DNA of 64,000 bases from Azadirachta indica. Lineage: Eukaryota > Streptophyta > Magnoliopsida > Sapindales > Meliaceae. The position numbers and the translations under genes are program-made. Below the pieces are notes generated by a model. The model made no database searches and was not told the origin of the DNA. It saw only the letters and a list, made by a program, of their open reading frames with translations. The first letter of the stretch is position 1, and each line of letters starts with the position of its first letter. Positions 20,631 to 31,385 of this stretch are shown here, piece after piece. The stretch is taken from the NCBI GenBank assembly GCA_022749755.1, contig CM040445.1, positions 16,141,182-16,205,181 of the forward strand. The letters are read 5' to 3'.

Positions 20631-21521
20631 GACTGAACCTGCATTTGAAAAAATTATGGAAGACGATTGTGACATGGGTGGTATTGGCAAGACAACACTT
20701 GCTATTGCTGTTACTAATGTTAGAGAAGAACTACTTCTATCCACTCTATTCAACATTAATGTTGAAAGTCAAAGGCTACAATCCAAGAAGGTTGTGATAA
20801 TTTTTGATGATGTGATTAGTATCCAACAAACAGAAGTCTCAATAAAGAGTCTTGATTGGTTTATCCAAGGGAGTTTAATCATAGTAATAACAAGAAATGA
20901 ACAAGTTCTTGAAAGTATTGGGGTGAGAAAAATGTATGAGATGAAGGGATTGCCATATAGTGATGCTCTTAAGCTAATCCTTAGTCAAAAATCCTTTGGA
21001 CAGAAACATCCTGATATATGGTATGAGGAATTATCAAAGATTTATGTTAACAGAATATACTTGAAGCGATGGATGTTACGAGGAATTATATAAAAATGTC
21101 AAGAGAATATAGTGGAGGTGTTATATTAGTTTCCTCTTTTTGGATAATGAAAAAGTGCAATAACAAAACCAGGAAAAGATCCTACCATGGATTTCCTACA
21201 TATCTCATAGAAACTTATGACAGCTTGAATAGGGAAGAGAAAGATATTTATTTAAATATAGCATGTTTTTTTAAAAATGGGGATAGAGATCATATAATAA
21301 AATTTTTTGATACAGAAGGTTACGATACAAATATAAGTTTAAGTGTTCTTCTCGATAAAGGTCTCGTGATTGAGTCCAACAATAAGATAATAATGCATGA
21401 TTTAGTGCGAGATATGGCAAGGGAAATTGTTCTACAAGAGTCTATCAATCATCCTAGGCAACGTAGACGGCTGTGGCATGACGAAGATATTGAAAGTATT
21501 GCTTCAGAATATAATAACAAG
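20631..21521 (+). pseudogene. TNL-derived copy 2: NB-ARC exon with internal deletions
   Basis: Starts after the acceptor with TEPAFEKIMED. About 80 codons before the P-loop are gone. The P-loop itself is intact (DMGGIGKTTLAIA), the region to kinase-2 is shortened, and kinase-2 is good (VVIIFDDV). RNBS-B reads IIVITRNEQVL. A frameshift near 21040-21100 leads to a second open frame (21069-21617). That frame has YDSLNREEKDIYLNIACFF and an intact MHD (IIMHDLVRDMAREIV). The exon ends AAG|GTAAG at 21521. NB-ARC domains bind ATP/ADP and gate immune signalling in the cytoplasm or nucleus, but this copy is broken. Confidence 0.75.
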
Positions 21522-21650
21522 GTAAGAAAAAAATATTTAACTTTTGTTACGAGACTAGATAATCATTTCATCATAAATGAAAAGTCTATAGTATCCAACA
21601 TACACTATTATATGTAAATAATCTACAAGTCGTTTTCCCTTTGTGTACAG

Positions 21651-22121
21651 GGTAATGTAGGGAAGATATTGGTAATCATCAACTTCCTCGTGGAAATTCC
21701 CTCAGCTGTTATTGACCAACTTTCTTCTGTGCATAAACCTCAGTATGCAATCGTGAGTATGCTATTATCATTTGTAGCCATGCTTCTGTGCATTGGGGAG
21801 TTCGTTTACAAATGTCGAAAGGAAAGACTTACATGGAAATGGAGGAGTATGTTACCCTGGTTATATTATCCATCACCAAGTCACAAGCCTTTTGGAAGCT
21901 TCAAGGACATAATAGGACTTGTATGTGCAATTTTTCAGTGTATTTTTGCAACAATCACTTTTGTTCGTCGACATGTTGACGATCCAATTAAAATTAACTT
22001 TTGGCCTATTATCTTTGCTTCTGGTCTATTATGTTCTAAGCTTTTAGAGAAGCCACAGAGAAGGACAACTCAATCAGTTACAAGTTCAAACTCGACAAAC
22101 CGCCTTGAGGAAATTGTGTAG
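21651..22121 (+). CDS. TNL-derived copy 2: membrane-module exon, open
   Basis: Acceptor TTGTGTACAG at 21641-21650; open frame of 156 codons to the TAG at 22119-22121. It starts GNVGKILVIINFLVEIPS and keeps the family features: KPQYA, first membrane segment with FVAMLLCIGEFVYKCRKER, WLYYPSPSHKPFGSFKDIIG, second segment, INFWPIIFASGLLCSKLLEK, tail NRLEEIV. Two residues shorter than copy 1 in the loop after the second segment. Phase-0 joining to the NB-ARC exon at 21521 is kept. Confidence 0.7.
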   Translation, partial: GNVGKILVIINFLVEIPSAVIDQLSSVHKPQYAIVSMLLSFVAMLLCIGEFVYKCRKERLTWKWRSMLPWLYYPSPSHKPFGSFKDIIGLVCAIFQCIFATITFVRRHVDDPIKINFWPIIFASGLLCSKLLEKPQRRTTQSVTSSNSTNRLEEIV

Positions 22122-23600
22122 GGAATTTTATCTATCACTACCTTTTCTTTTTCTTTTGAATTTGATGTCTGTAATGTATTTGCTCTCTTGAGCGTAGCTC
22201 GGGTGGGCTAAGGCATGCTCCATGCTCTAAGGTCATTCTGAATTAAAGTAATAGTATCTACAACTTTTTTCCTTTGAGAAAAAAGTCTTTAATGAATTTA
22301 GACTTCATTTTTTTTGTCTTACCTAACTGAATCTTGATGAATGATACTTACACAACATATATATTTTTGTGTGATTAAGGTAGCAATTATATGAACTTGT
22401 ATGTCTTTAATGAACCCAAACAAAATACTAACCATGCATTATTATGAATTTAGAAAAATGGGGTTCAGGGCTAAATTTCTAATTACTGGTTAGTTTGGAA
22501 GTATGGAAGTGGTTAAAGGAACGAAAACAACAAAGAAAAGTCCTTTGTTACGTTGAAAGGAATGGAGTAAAGGATAGTATTCCCTTAGTAAGTTGAAACA
22601 GAGAATGTGGAGGGGGAGACATTAATTATATTTCTTTTGGATAAAAATTTCCTTTATTTAGAAATTAATGTTATTACTTCATAAAAATTTAATTACCTAT
22701 TAATTTTATTTTAAAATATAATTTGATCTGTTCCTTATTTATTCATAAAAGGAAACGTTAATTATCTTTAAATGAAAATTTATTAACACTAATAAAAATA
22801 ATTTCTTTTCATAAATATGTTTGTTTTAGATATATATTACCAGTTATGTAAAATATAATGAAAAAAGTTAAAGTGATTTAATGGTTAGTAGTATGTTATT
22901 TTTCTCTTAAGACCAAGGTTTGAATTGTCGGTTTTTATTAGAATTCAAATGAAAAGACAGTTTTACCAAAAAAGTAGCTATTTTACATTTTAAGTATTGT
23001 AGCATTACCTTTTAATAGATGTGGTATTTCGCTGAGAAACAACCAAAGATAAGAATAACCTGCTAAAAATCTCTCTTGATTTTATTAATGTACTATAGAT
23101 AAATATATACAATTGTCTTTTTTAATAAATTAAAATATTAATAAATATTTTTAAAACTATTTAAAATTATTATTTGTCATATTTCGTTAATTATTGTCTA
23201 TGCATAATCATTTAAAGTGATTTTTTTACTAAATTAAAGCATATAAGCATCATGAATTTCTAATTGTTAAATGACCATATAAAGAATGATTAATTAAGAT
23301 AATTAGCCATATAAAAAAATCACCAAATTTAATCCAAATACCATAATTTCTCAATTTTTACGTCCCAACAAGTCAAAATTTCGGCCAGTAAGATAATCAT
23401 AAATTGATTAATTAATTAATTAATTCAAGTGGTACTACGAATTAAGAGAAAAGTCTTCGTCAATATAATTGTAATGAGTTATTTGTAATTATATGAATTT
23501 AAGTTATTTAATGCAGTAAATTTATCTCTATTAATTATTTCTTATTGTTACTCCATTGGAAGCAGTCTCCTACGTGGTCATTTCTTAATCTTTCTCATCA
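22122..23600. repeat. 3' flank of copy 2, homologous to 8351-9880
   Basis: Non-coding duplicate of the copy 1 flank. Here it leads directly into the 5' end of copy 3 at 23612, which shows the original head-to-tail spacing of the array (about 1.5 kb between units). Confidence 0.7.
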
Positions 23601-23611
23601 ATTGAACTGTG

Positions 23612-23970
23612 ATGGCTTCTTCTTCTGTTTCTTCCACCACCAATATGATTGAAAGATTTCGTTTGGAAATTTCCTGTAAAGCTAATCATAGGTTCTTCTC
23701 TCCATCGCAATAATAGGGCTGTTATAAGCAAAGTGTTTTTCTTAGTTCAGCCAGTGCAATGCTTCAAAAACATATCAATACTTTCATTGATAATCAATTC
23801 ATCGGAGGATCAAAGATTTTCAGTTAAAATTTTCTTCGATGGATATGATTCTTCCATATGGTGTCTTGATGAAGTTGTAAAGATGTTGGATTTCGAAGCT
23901 TGAAGGGAGTTTCAAAGATGGAGGATTTGCTTTGAGGGAAGCCACCAATTTGTTCTCATCACTGTTGAGG
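23612..23970 (+). pseudogene. TNL-derived copy 3: truncated TIR exon
   Basis: ATG at 23612 followed by a Ser-rich start ([13 protein letters not shown]), as in many TNLs. Stops and frameshifts follow. TIR pieces can be read from several frames: a VFLS strand, then directly an INTFIDNQF-like stretch, then YDSSIWCLDEVVKML, which contains the SSxWCLxEL motif whose Glu is the NADase residue in active TIRs. The helix between the first two pieces (the usual TRDNFTSHLY region) is missing, as is most of the TIR C-terminal half, before ALREATNLFSS at about 23935. Confidence 0.65.
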
Positions 23971-24196
23971 AAAATGGTAGGCTATTGTATGAAAAAGGAC
24001 AATAGGTTAAAATGACAAATTAATTATTATATATTGGAATTTAATTTTGTTTTTCAATTGTTTTCATGGTTAAATCTTAATTAAGTTAATTATTAAGCTT
24101 CTCATTAGAGGCGATTATTAGCGTTTAATAATACAGTGACTATCTAAATTTTTTTCAATTGATTTTAAAATTTTTGATTATTTTGGTATTTTTTAG

Positions 24197-24860
24197 GCCT
24201 GAACCTGCATTTGAGAAAATTGTGGGAGACATTTTAACACTTACAAAGATTATTTTGAAGGGATTGAACAATTTGCATGGCAACGAAAGATTGGTTGGAG
24301 TAGAACCACCTTTTGAAGAAACTAAATCATTATTAAGAATCTACAAACATTTACAGTTGCTGATATTATTTTTAACAAAATCTCTAGTAATTTTGATGTA
24401 TGTTCCTTTACTCGAAATATTATAGAAGAAGAATTAAGAGCTGGTGGCTTAGATAACTTGGGACGAAAGCTTCTTTTAAAATTATTACAATTGTGAATTT
24501 TGGCGTTCCTTGTTTCGACCTCAATCTTGAAAGGTTATGACACAAGAAGGCTTTGATTGTTTTTGACGATGAGACTACTAGCATCCAACAAATAGAATTT
24601 TTAATAGGAAGTCTTGATCAGTTCATGCCAAGGAGTCTAATCATGATGACAACAAGAGATCAAAATGTTCTTAAAAATATTGGAGTCAAACAAATATACG
24701 AGATGAAGCAATTAGCTGGTAGTAATGATATTAAGCATTCTACGCGAAAAGCCTCTGGAGAAAACCATACATTCTCTTGTAAATTATGAGGAATTATCAA
24801 ACAAGGTAACAAATTATGGTAGTCTAATCACGGTAGTAATGTTCCATTAGCTTTTATAGA
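24197..24860 (+). pseudogene. TNL-derived copy 3: NB-ARC exon, P-loop deleted
   Basis: Begins after TTTTTTAG at 24196 with PEPAFEKIVGDIL, continues through RLVGVEPPFEETKSLL, then loses about 60 bases that held the P-loop. Kinase-2 (LIVFDDETTS, with an extra residue) and RNBS-B (SLIMMTTRDQNVLKNIG) can be read at 24553-24680 in a new frame. A further deletion joins the GLPL region (GTTCCATTAGC, 24841-24851) directly to intron sequence, so the winged helix and the splice donor are gone. Confidence 0.7.
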
Positions 24861-24893
24861 TAGTCTAGTAACTTGTTTTCCTTTTCTGTACAG

Positions 24894-25365
24894 GTTGATA
24901 TAGAAAAGATTTTGATAATCACCAACTTCACCTTAGAAATTCCCTAAGCTACTTTTGACCAGCACTCTTCTGTGTATAAACCTCATTAGGCAATTGTGAG
25001 CATGCAATTACAATATGTAGCCATGCTTCTGTGCATTGTAGAGCTCGTGTACAAATGTCGAAAGAAAAAAGTTACATGGGTATGGAGGAGTATATTACCC
25101 TGGTTGTATTATCCATCACTAGGTCACAAGCCTTTCGGTAGCTTCAAGGATATAATAGGACTTGTATGTGCACTTTTTAGTATATTTTTGCAACAATCAC
25201 TTTTGATTTTGATCGTCGACAAGCTGATAGTCCAATTAAAATTAACTTTTGGCCTATCGTCTTTACTTTTGCTCTATTATATTCTAATTTTCAGAGAAAC
25301 CAGAGAGGATTGAGAAGTCGGTCAGTTGCAAGTTCAGCCTCGATAAATCACCTTGAAGAAATTCT
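24894..25365 (+). pseudogene. TNL-derived copy 3: membrane-module exon, broken
   Basis: The acceptor is kept (TTTTCTGTACAG), but the frame has stops at 24945-24947 (family TCA now TAA) and near 24988 (CATTAG against CAGTAT). A one-base loss near 25177 shifts the last third. The family pattern is still clear (ELVYKCRKKKVTWVWRS, WLYYPSLGHKPFGSFKDIIG). It is the only one of the five membrane exons that is clearly dead. Confidence 0.7.
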
Positions 25366-26060
25366 AGCAATATGTATATTTTTTTGTTTCGAATTTGATG
25401 TCTATAATGAATTTAGACTTCATTTTTTGTCTTTCTAATTTGAATCTTAGATGAATGATACTTACACAACATATATATGTTGGTGTGGTTAAGGTAGCAA
25501 TATGTACTTGTTATTGGTTTAATGAACCATATAACCTAATACTAACCATGCATTATTGTGAATTTAGAGAAATATGTGTTCCAGGCTAAATTTGCAATCA
25601 CTGGTTAATTTCACAGTATTGAAATTTTATCATTTTTTTTTTTTTTTTTGTGTTAACTGACCAAGCATTATGTATATCAATATTTGATTCTATATGTCTA
25701 GACTTATCAACTCTTGCTGTATTTCTGGGCTCTAATTCTAGCTACCTTTCACGGCATCTTCCATGGAATTATTTCATGGACTTCAAAAAAAAAAAAAAAA
25801 AAAAAAAAAAAGAGATCAAAGAAGCATGAAACTTCCTGGAAGCTTCAAGCAAATAGCTCGCTCAAGCATTTATACATTATGCAGTCACAGTATAATTTTT
25901 GTCGTTTGAAAACTCTATTATTAATCAAATTCACAATGCATGTCAGCAGGCAGTTTATAGTTTAGGCACTATTTATGGGCCATTTCTATTATTAGCTTAA
26001 GTTTTGCTGACCATTTGTTTCCTCAAGCAGTAGAAAACGTTTGATAAGTTCTATTCTGAA
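25366..26060. repeat. 3' flank of copy 3 with poly-A run and unit-boundary repeat
   Basis: Holds a run of 27 A (25785-25811). Directly after it is the unit-boundary block AGCATGAAACTTCCTGGAAG...TGCAGTCACAG (25823-25900), which also occurs near 20134, 41195, 44621, 46111, 48715 and 60815. The frame 25714-25965 spans the poly-A and is not a gene. Confidence 0.55.
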
Positions 26061-26067
26061 TCTGCAG

Positions 26068-26162
26068 GGCTTACTTATTTGGGAATCTCTTTGCTTTTAT
26101 TAGCATTGAAAGACAGTGCCGAGAAGGGAGGCAAGGACCCGATCTTCGAAGAAAGTGAATAA
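26068..26162 (+). pseudogene. Small hydrophobic exon-like segment, recurrent
   Basis: After TTCTGAATCTGCAG, a frame of 31 codons reads LTYLGISLLLLALKDSAEK and ends at a TAA at 26160-26162. It has one short hydrophobic segment and a charged tail. A decayed counterpart lies about 0.6 kb downstream of the copy 5 membrane exon (about 48953-49010, SYLGICLF then LKDCA and a stop). Possible last exon of a vanished gene; not recognised. Confidence 0.3.
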
Positions 26163-27409
26163 GGCAGAGCAAAGCAATACTGAACAGAACAGGAGGTCCT
26201 TTTCTTATGTAATTGGAGCTTTTTCAGAATGATGAACACAACTCCTTTTTCTTTCCTTAATTAATGCATTGAAATTTGAAAGCATTGGAAATTGTTTGCT
26301 AATAATCACAGTGTTTCAGGCAAGAAATCACCTATAAAGTTGAAACCAAGCAAAGGAATGTAGTTATCGGAAACAGAATACAGCAGGGGTTTAGGGTGAT
26401 TGGCTTTTTGTGTGATTGAATCTGTACTGAGAGTAAATCTTTCCTCTGTTAATTCCACTCATCTTGGGTTGTTTTGGAAGCTGAAAACATGGCTGATAAC
26501 GTGGATTTGTCACAGTTTGATGATGGTTCTCTTGTGAGTTGTCTCTCTTGGTTCAAGCAAAGATCTACTTACTTGTGAATGGTGATATTCCCTTTGGAAT
26601 GCGTATATATAGGTCAAAGTGGTAATTCAACTTGGTCTATATACAAGCCATAAAAGGATTGTTCATCTCTACATTTAGTTAGGTTTTGTATACAAGCTAT
26701 TTCTATTTTTTTCTCTTTTATGATTCAAAGACATACAAAGAAGACCCATAATTACACAATATATTCAAGTATGAGAGCTAAAATTAGTTTTTCCTTCCAA
26801 AAAAGACTCTTTTCATTTTAAGCTTTATTTTAGTCAACTAGGATTGTTTTATGATTCAAATCTTTATGTTAATAATTAGTGTATTGTGGGATGAAATTAA
26901 TTGTTAACAGGATTTATATTTAAGAAAATAAATTATTTTAAGAAATTAAGAGCTAATTTGCAAGGAAATATGATAAATTTATCACTATATTTAAAAAATT
27001 AGCGTTTAGCGTTCTTAAAATAGTCACATAATTTAGTCAATTTTTGTAACTGCCAGTCATGATAATTAGTTTGCTTAATGAAGCTTGAAAATTACTATTC
27101 TACACTTTATTTTAAAAAATAATTTATCTTTAAGTGGAACAAAATTATAATGATCTTTGCTTCGTCGTTAGAGCTATTTTGATTTATATTATGCAAAAAA
27201 ACACAAGAAAAAATTCATATAAAAGATTTGAGTTTTATCATCAAAGCATGCTATTTTAATTTTTGTGAAAAAAACATAAAAAGGATGTTGCTGGCCTTCT
27301 AAATTTATCTTGGGCTCTGAGAGCCAAGCCCACGAAGGAATAAGGCTTTCTAGAAATACGACCAAACGTTATTATGCATACGACTAAATGAGCCCGCAAT
27401 AACCTAATT
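26163..27409. other. Intergenic sequence, no supported gene
   Basis: 26163-26470 still resembles the 3' flanks of copies 4 and 5 (CAATGTTTCAGGCAAGAAAT-type match near 26310). A 29-codon frame from the ATG at 26490 (MADNVDLSQFDDGSL) precedes a GTGAGT donor-like site, but nothing downstream continues it. The rest is AT-rich. Confidence 0.35.
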
Positions 27410-27915
27410 TCCTATAAAAAAAAAAAATTGAAGATACCCTTATTTTATAATAAAAATTAAAAATGTCCTCCTTTAAAAATTCAGTAAAAAATATCTTTTC
27501 TATACACATTTAAAGTAAAATGCCCCCATGCTCAAAATTTACAAAATATGTTCGAGTTACTATAATAACTTTAAAATGTTACTTTCGTATTGATACGGTA
27601 ATTTAAAAGTACTACTTTCACATTATTATAATATTTAAAAGTACTACTTTCGCGTTGTATACTTGAAAGTGTTAGTTTTAAGTTATTTCAATAATTTGAA
27701 AGTAGTACTTTCACATTGTTACAGTACTCAAAAGTGTTATTTTTGAATTGTTATAATAATTTGACAGTGTTACAATTAGTCAAAATTAAGGTTGATAATT
27801 TTGAGTATAAGGGGTATTTTTGTCTAAAAAATTTAAAATGGGATATTTTTTAATGAATTTTTTCAGGAGAGCATTTTCAAATTTTTGTTATAAAATGAGA
27901 GCATGATTGCTTATT
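27410..27915. mobile_element. Small inverted-repeat element containing a minisatellite
   Basis: Left end (about 27410-27510) and right end (about 27820-27915) match in inverted orientation: TATAAAAATT..AAAATG.CCTCC, then AAAAATATC. The middle (27560-27780) consists of about seven imperfect copies of a unit of about 32 bases, each with a version of AAAGTACTACTTTC, itself a small palindrome. No coding capacity. A MITE-like element is the best reading. Confidence 0.5.
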
Positions 27916-28749
27916 TCCTTTTCTTGCATGTCATATTAAAATTTAGAGTTTCACTTGAATAAGAATACGAGGTGTTTGAGTTAGGAAAGAAAAATGTAGG
28001 AAAAAAGTATATAAGAAAAGAGAAATAATAAAAAAAGAGAGGTTTTGTCTTACATACAAACAAATTTTACTGTTTAATTAAAATAAAATTTGGTATCAAG
28101 ATATAAAAATGTCTTTCATAAGAGTTATATTGGTTTATAATTCAGAAACGAAAAGAAAAAAAAAAGGGTCCATAAGAATACAAGATATTTAATGAGAGTT
28201 GTGCTCTCTCATTACATCATGATTCAAGATTTTAGGATGATGCTTCAAAGATGTCTTAAATGTGAAATAATATTTCCTTTTTAGCATATATTATATAATT
28301 TCGGTGGAACATAATCTAATCATGTTATCCAAATTTATCACAAGTTATCATTCTAAGACAACTTTATATATAATTTAATATTTTTAACTAAAAAAGATAT
28401 TCAAATATTAATATTTATAATAAAATACTTATTTTAATAATGTTAAGTTAATTAAAATAAGATTTTAACCTTAAAAATGAAATCTAAGAATTTCCTTTTC
28501 ATGTTCCTTATATATTTAGCTTAATTATTATGATCTTTTGATTTTTAGCTTTTTTCAAGTGGGTTAAACTAAGGCCATTAACTTAATTTGAGTTCAACTT
28601 GAGTCTACTTATCTTTAATATCATAGTTCACAATTTGAGCCGTAATAGTGATTTGCTTCCACATGTGCCTTTTATACATTATCTGATTAAAATGATGATG
28701 TTTTTCTCTTAAACTTGGACTCGACCTAAAGTTAATTTTCAAGCATCAA
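27916..28749. other. AT-rich intergenic sequence
   Basis: No gene or paired repeat supported. Confidence 0.35.
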
Positions 28750-29335
28750 CATATACAAATTACACTTTTGAATACTGTGGTGTCTTGCTAATATACAATC
28801 AAAGATAAGAATAACCAACTAAAAATCTCTTTATTTTATTAAGACATTTTCAATAAATATATAATTATCGTTTTAATAAATTAAAATATTAATAGATATT
28901 TTCTAAGTCATTAGAATCAATCTGTTCAATATGCAAGACCTTAAAGACATTTTTTTTTGTATTTTTTAATTATTATATGCGCAATAATTATTTGAAAATA
29001 ATTTTTTTATTGAATTAGTATATATAAGAATCATAAATTTCTAATTGTTAAAATGAACTTGTATGCTTAATTTATGATTTCACTAGTGTGACAAATTTTA
29101 ATCTCAAAGATTAATTGAAAATAATAACGAATGACTAATTAAGATAATTGTAAATACATACATACAAACATACGTACAAACGAATATATATATATATATA
29201 TATATACAAATTAATGCAAACACCATAATTTCTCCTCAATTTAAGTACCAACAAGCCAAAATTGTCGGCCAGAAAGGTAACTATAAAGTGATTTAGTAAT
29301 CAATTAATTAAGATGGTGTAATTAAATTACGGCAT
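28750..29335. repeat. Isolated piece of TNL-unit flank
   Basis: Matches 9290-9760 and 23010-23450 (for example CAAAGATAAGAATAACC and the CACCATAATTTCTC block) with no TNL exon next to it. A further shared part (CTAATTGTTAAATGAA...) recurs at 41650-41850 and 60520-60700. It is a remnant of another unit. Contains an (AT)n run at 29188-29207. Confidence 0.5.
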
Positions 29336-29911
29336 AAGTGAACAGTTATGAAGATGAAGCGAGATAAAATATGTAGAGTTTAATTATATTAGAAAAGTTT
29401 GTATATTTATCAATTTAATTGTGTTAGATCGTTTATATTTTTATTTAAAAATTATTTATTTATTTATTTATTTAAATTTGAGTAATTTAATGGAATTGGT
29501 TACCTTTATTAATTATAAATAGAATATTCAAATTTTTTGTTATATAATTTTTCAATCAATAATAAAATTTTCTTTTGATTTTATCTCTTGCAAATCTTTT
29601 TTAACATTTATTTTTTGAATCGTTAAGTTAGAACAACATATCTAATCTCATTTATTAGAACATTTATCTAAGCCATATCTTAAAAAATCGAAGGAAATTT
29701 GATAACATTACGTTTATGGTACTTGCTATTTTACCTATCATAAAATCTCAAGTTTTATGTTCATTAATAAATAACATTAAATCCATATATAAATGAAATG
29801 ATTAATTTTTATGCCCTTTCATAAATAATAACTTAATGGACAATGGAAGCAAAATATTTCAACTACAATGAATATTCGTGGAGATGGAAAGAACTTAAAA
29901 ACAAATACTAA
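29336..29911. other. AT-rich intergenic sequence
   Basis: No coding sequence or paired repeat supported. Confidence 0.35.
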
Positions 29912-30372
29912 GGTAGTGTTTTTTTTTTTTTTTGGAAGTTTAAACATAATTAAAATTTAAATTTAATTAAAATTTAAATCTGATTGGTATATTTTTTTGT
30001 TGGTTAATCTCAAACATTTAAATATAAATGTTAAGTTATTTGCTTTTATAAGAATAAAAAAAATTTGAAACTATTATGTTGACATAAATACACTAAAAAA
30101 TTTAAAATTAATATATTAAATTGTTGACATGTATAAATGTTAAGTAATAAACTGACATATATGAATGTTAACTAATAAATTAAAAATATTATTAAGAAAA
30201 AAATATTTAATTTATTCAGATATTTGGTTATTCAAATTTAAGTTAAATTTTTAAGTTAATTACATTCAGACATTTTATATAAGTTTACACATATAAGTTA
30301 AAAAATAAACAATTTTTAAACATTTAAATAAAATTATTCAAATTTAAGTCAAAAAAATAAAAGGACTCTAAA
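29912..30372. mobile_element. MITE-like element, family member 2
   Basis: A/T-rich element with inverted ends (a GTGTTTTTTTTT start against TTTTTTTGACTTAAATTTGAA in inverted orientation at the right). It resembles 19167-19585 in length, ends and internal AAGTTATTTGCTTTTAT-type tracts. Boundaries approximate. Confidence 0.4.
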
Positions 30373-30544
30373 AGTGTACCAAGAGTTTATAATAGTTGAG
30401 AATAAATATAATATGTATATTAATTATATATTAATTATCTATGTTACATTTAATCATGATCATTGAAAGTGTCAAAAACAAATTATATAAAATAATGTGT
30501 AAAGTTAAAGGGCTATGCTAACCCTGAATAGGGATAGGATTAGT

Positions 30545-30700
30545 AGTCACATAACTTTACACATTTTATTATACTAATTAATTTTTTTTTCTCTCTTTTA
30601 TATTTAGTCTATTCAAATAATGTCCTTTCTCTCTCCATGTAATAATTAATTAATACATATTTTCTCTCCAAGGTGCCAATTTCTTCCTCCTCATTTTTCT
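30545..30700. repeat. Inverted-repeat arm, partner at 38745-38910
   Basis: The stretch with TAATTAATTAATACATATTT and CTTTCTCTCTCC reappears in inverted orientation at 38745-38910. The two arms lie 8 kb apart. Cause unclear; two insertions of one MITE family in opposite orientations would explain it. Confidence 0.4.
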
Positions 30701-30942
30701 CCCCAATTTTTCTTCTTCTCTTTTTAATTTTAATTCTTTTTATTTGTGGTTTTTTTGAAAATGAAATAACAAATGTTAACCAATACTAATATTTTATCCT
30801 AAATGAGAAGATCTTACAATAAGTGAAGGCATTCTACCTGTAACATTTACATGATATAAAGAATTTTCTTTAACAAAAGTATTCTTTTTTCTTTTTGTTT
30901 CTTAAGACTAAAGAAAGGGACTTGTTTTGAACTACTGAAATG

Positions 30943-31235
30943 TAAAATGTTTAAACTATACACAGCTTTATTTGAATAAAGTCATTTTTTTAAAATAATA
31001 AAATCTTAAAATAAAATAAATTAGAAATGGAAAATATTTTGGAGCTAGATGAAGCCTTTTTATGCATTTTACAAGACTTTGCAATTTTTCATTTCTTTTT
31101 GTCGTCAATTGAATGAATATACAACCACTACATACATATATTTATAATGCGAAATTAGGGAGGGTGCATGAGAATTGGACGATTTGGGATTTGTTAAGTC
31201 GGTGGAAGATAATTAACAACTCTTCCTTTTGAATT
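30943..31235 (+). repeat. Direct repeat, left copy (partner 38413-38660)
   Basis: Shared runs include AAATGTAAAAT.TTTAAACTA, CATTTCTTTTTGTC.TCAATTG, TGAATGAATA.ACAACCACTA and a GTCGGTG end. The repeats enclose the copia pol relic. They could be its eroded LTRs, but they do not extend to the expected inner boundary, so a segmental duplication is equally possible. Confidence 0.5.
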
Positions 31236-31385
31236 CCACCAGCTTTAATTTACGAGAGACGATATAACATTTAAATAAAAAGAAATAATGTGGAACATAT
31301 TTAATGCTATCTCGTTAAAAATTTTGTCTATAAAACTTAATGGGATAAAATATGGTCGAAGAAAAAAAGAGTACAAAGCATGTGT

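Noticed and set aside
26490..26577. Possible first exon MADNVDLSQFDDGSL with a GTGAGT donor.
   Set aside because: No downstream exon or recognised family; kept only as a remark in the spacer entry.
27560..27780. CRISPR-like regular repeats.
   Set aside because: Units are contiguous without unique spacers and sit in a plant transposon.
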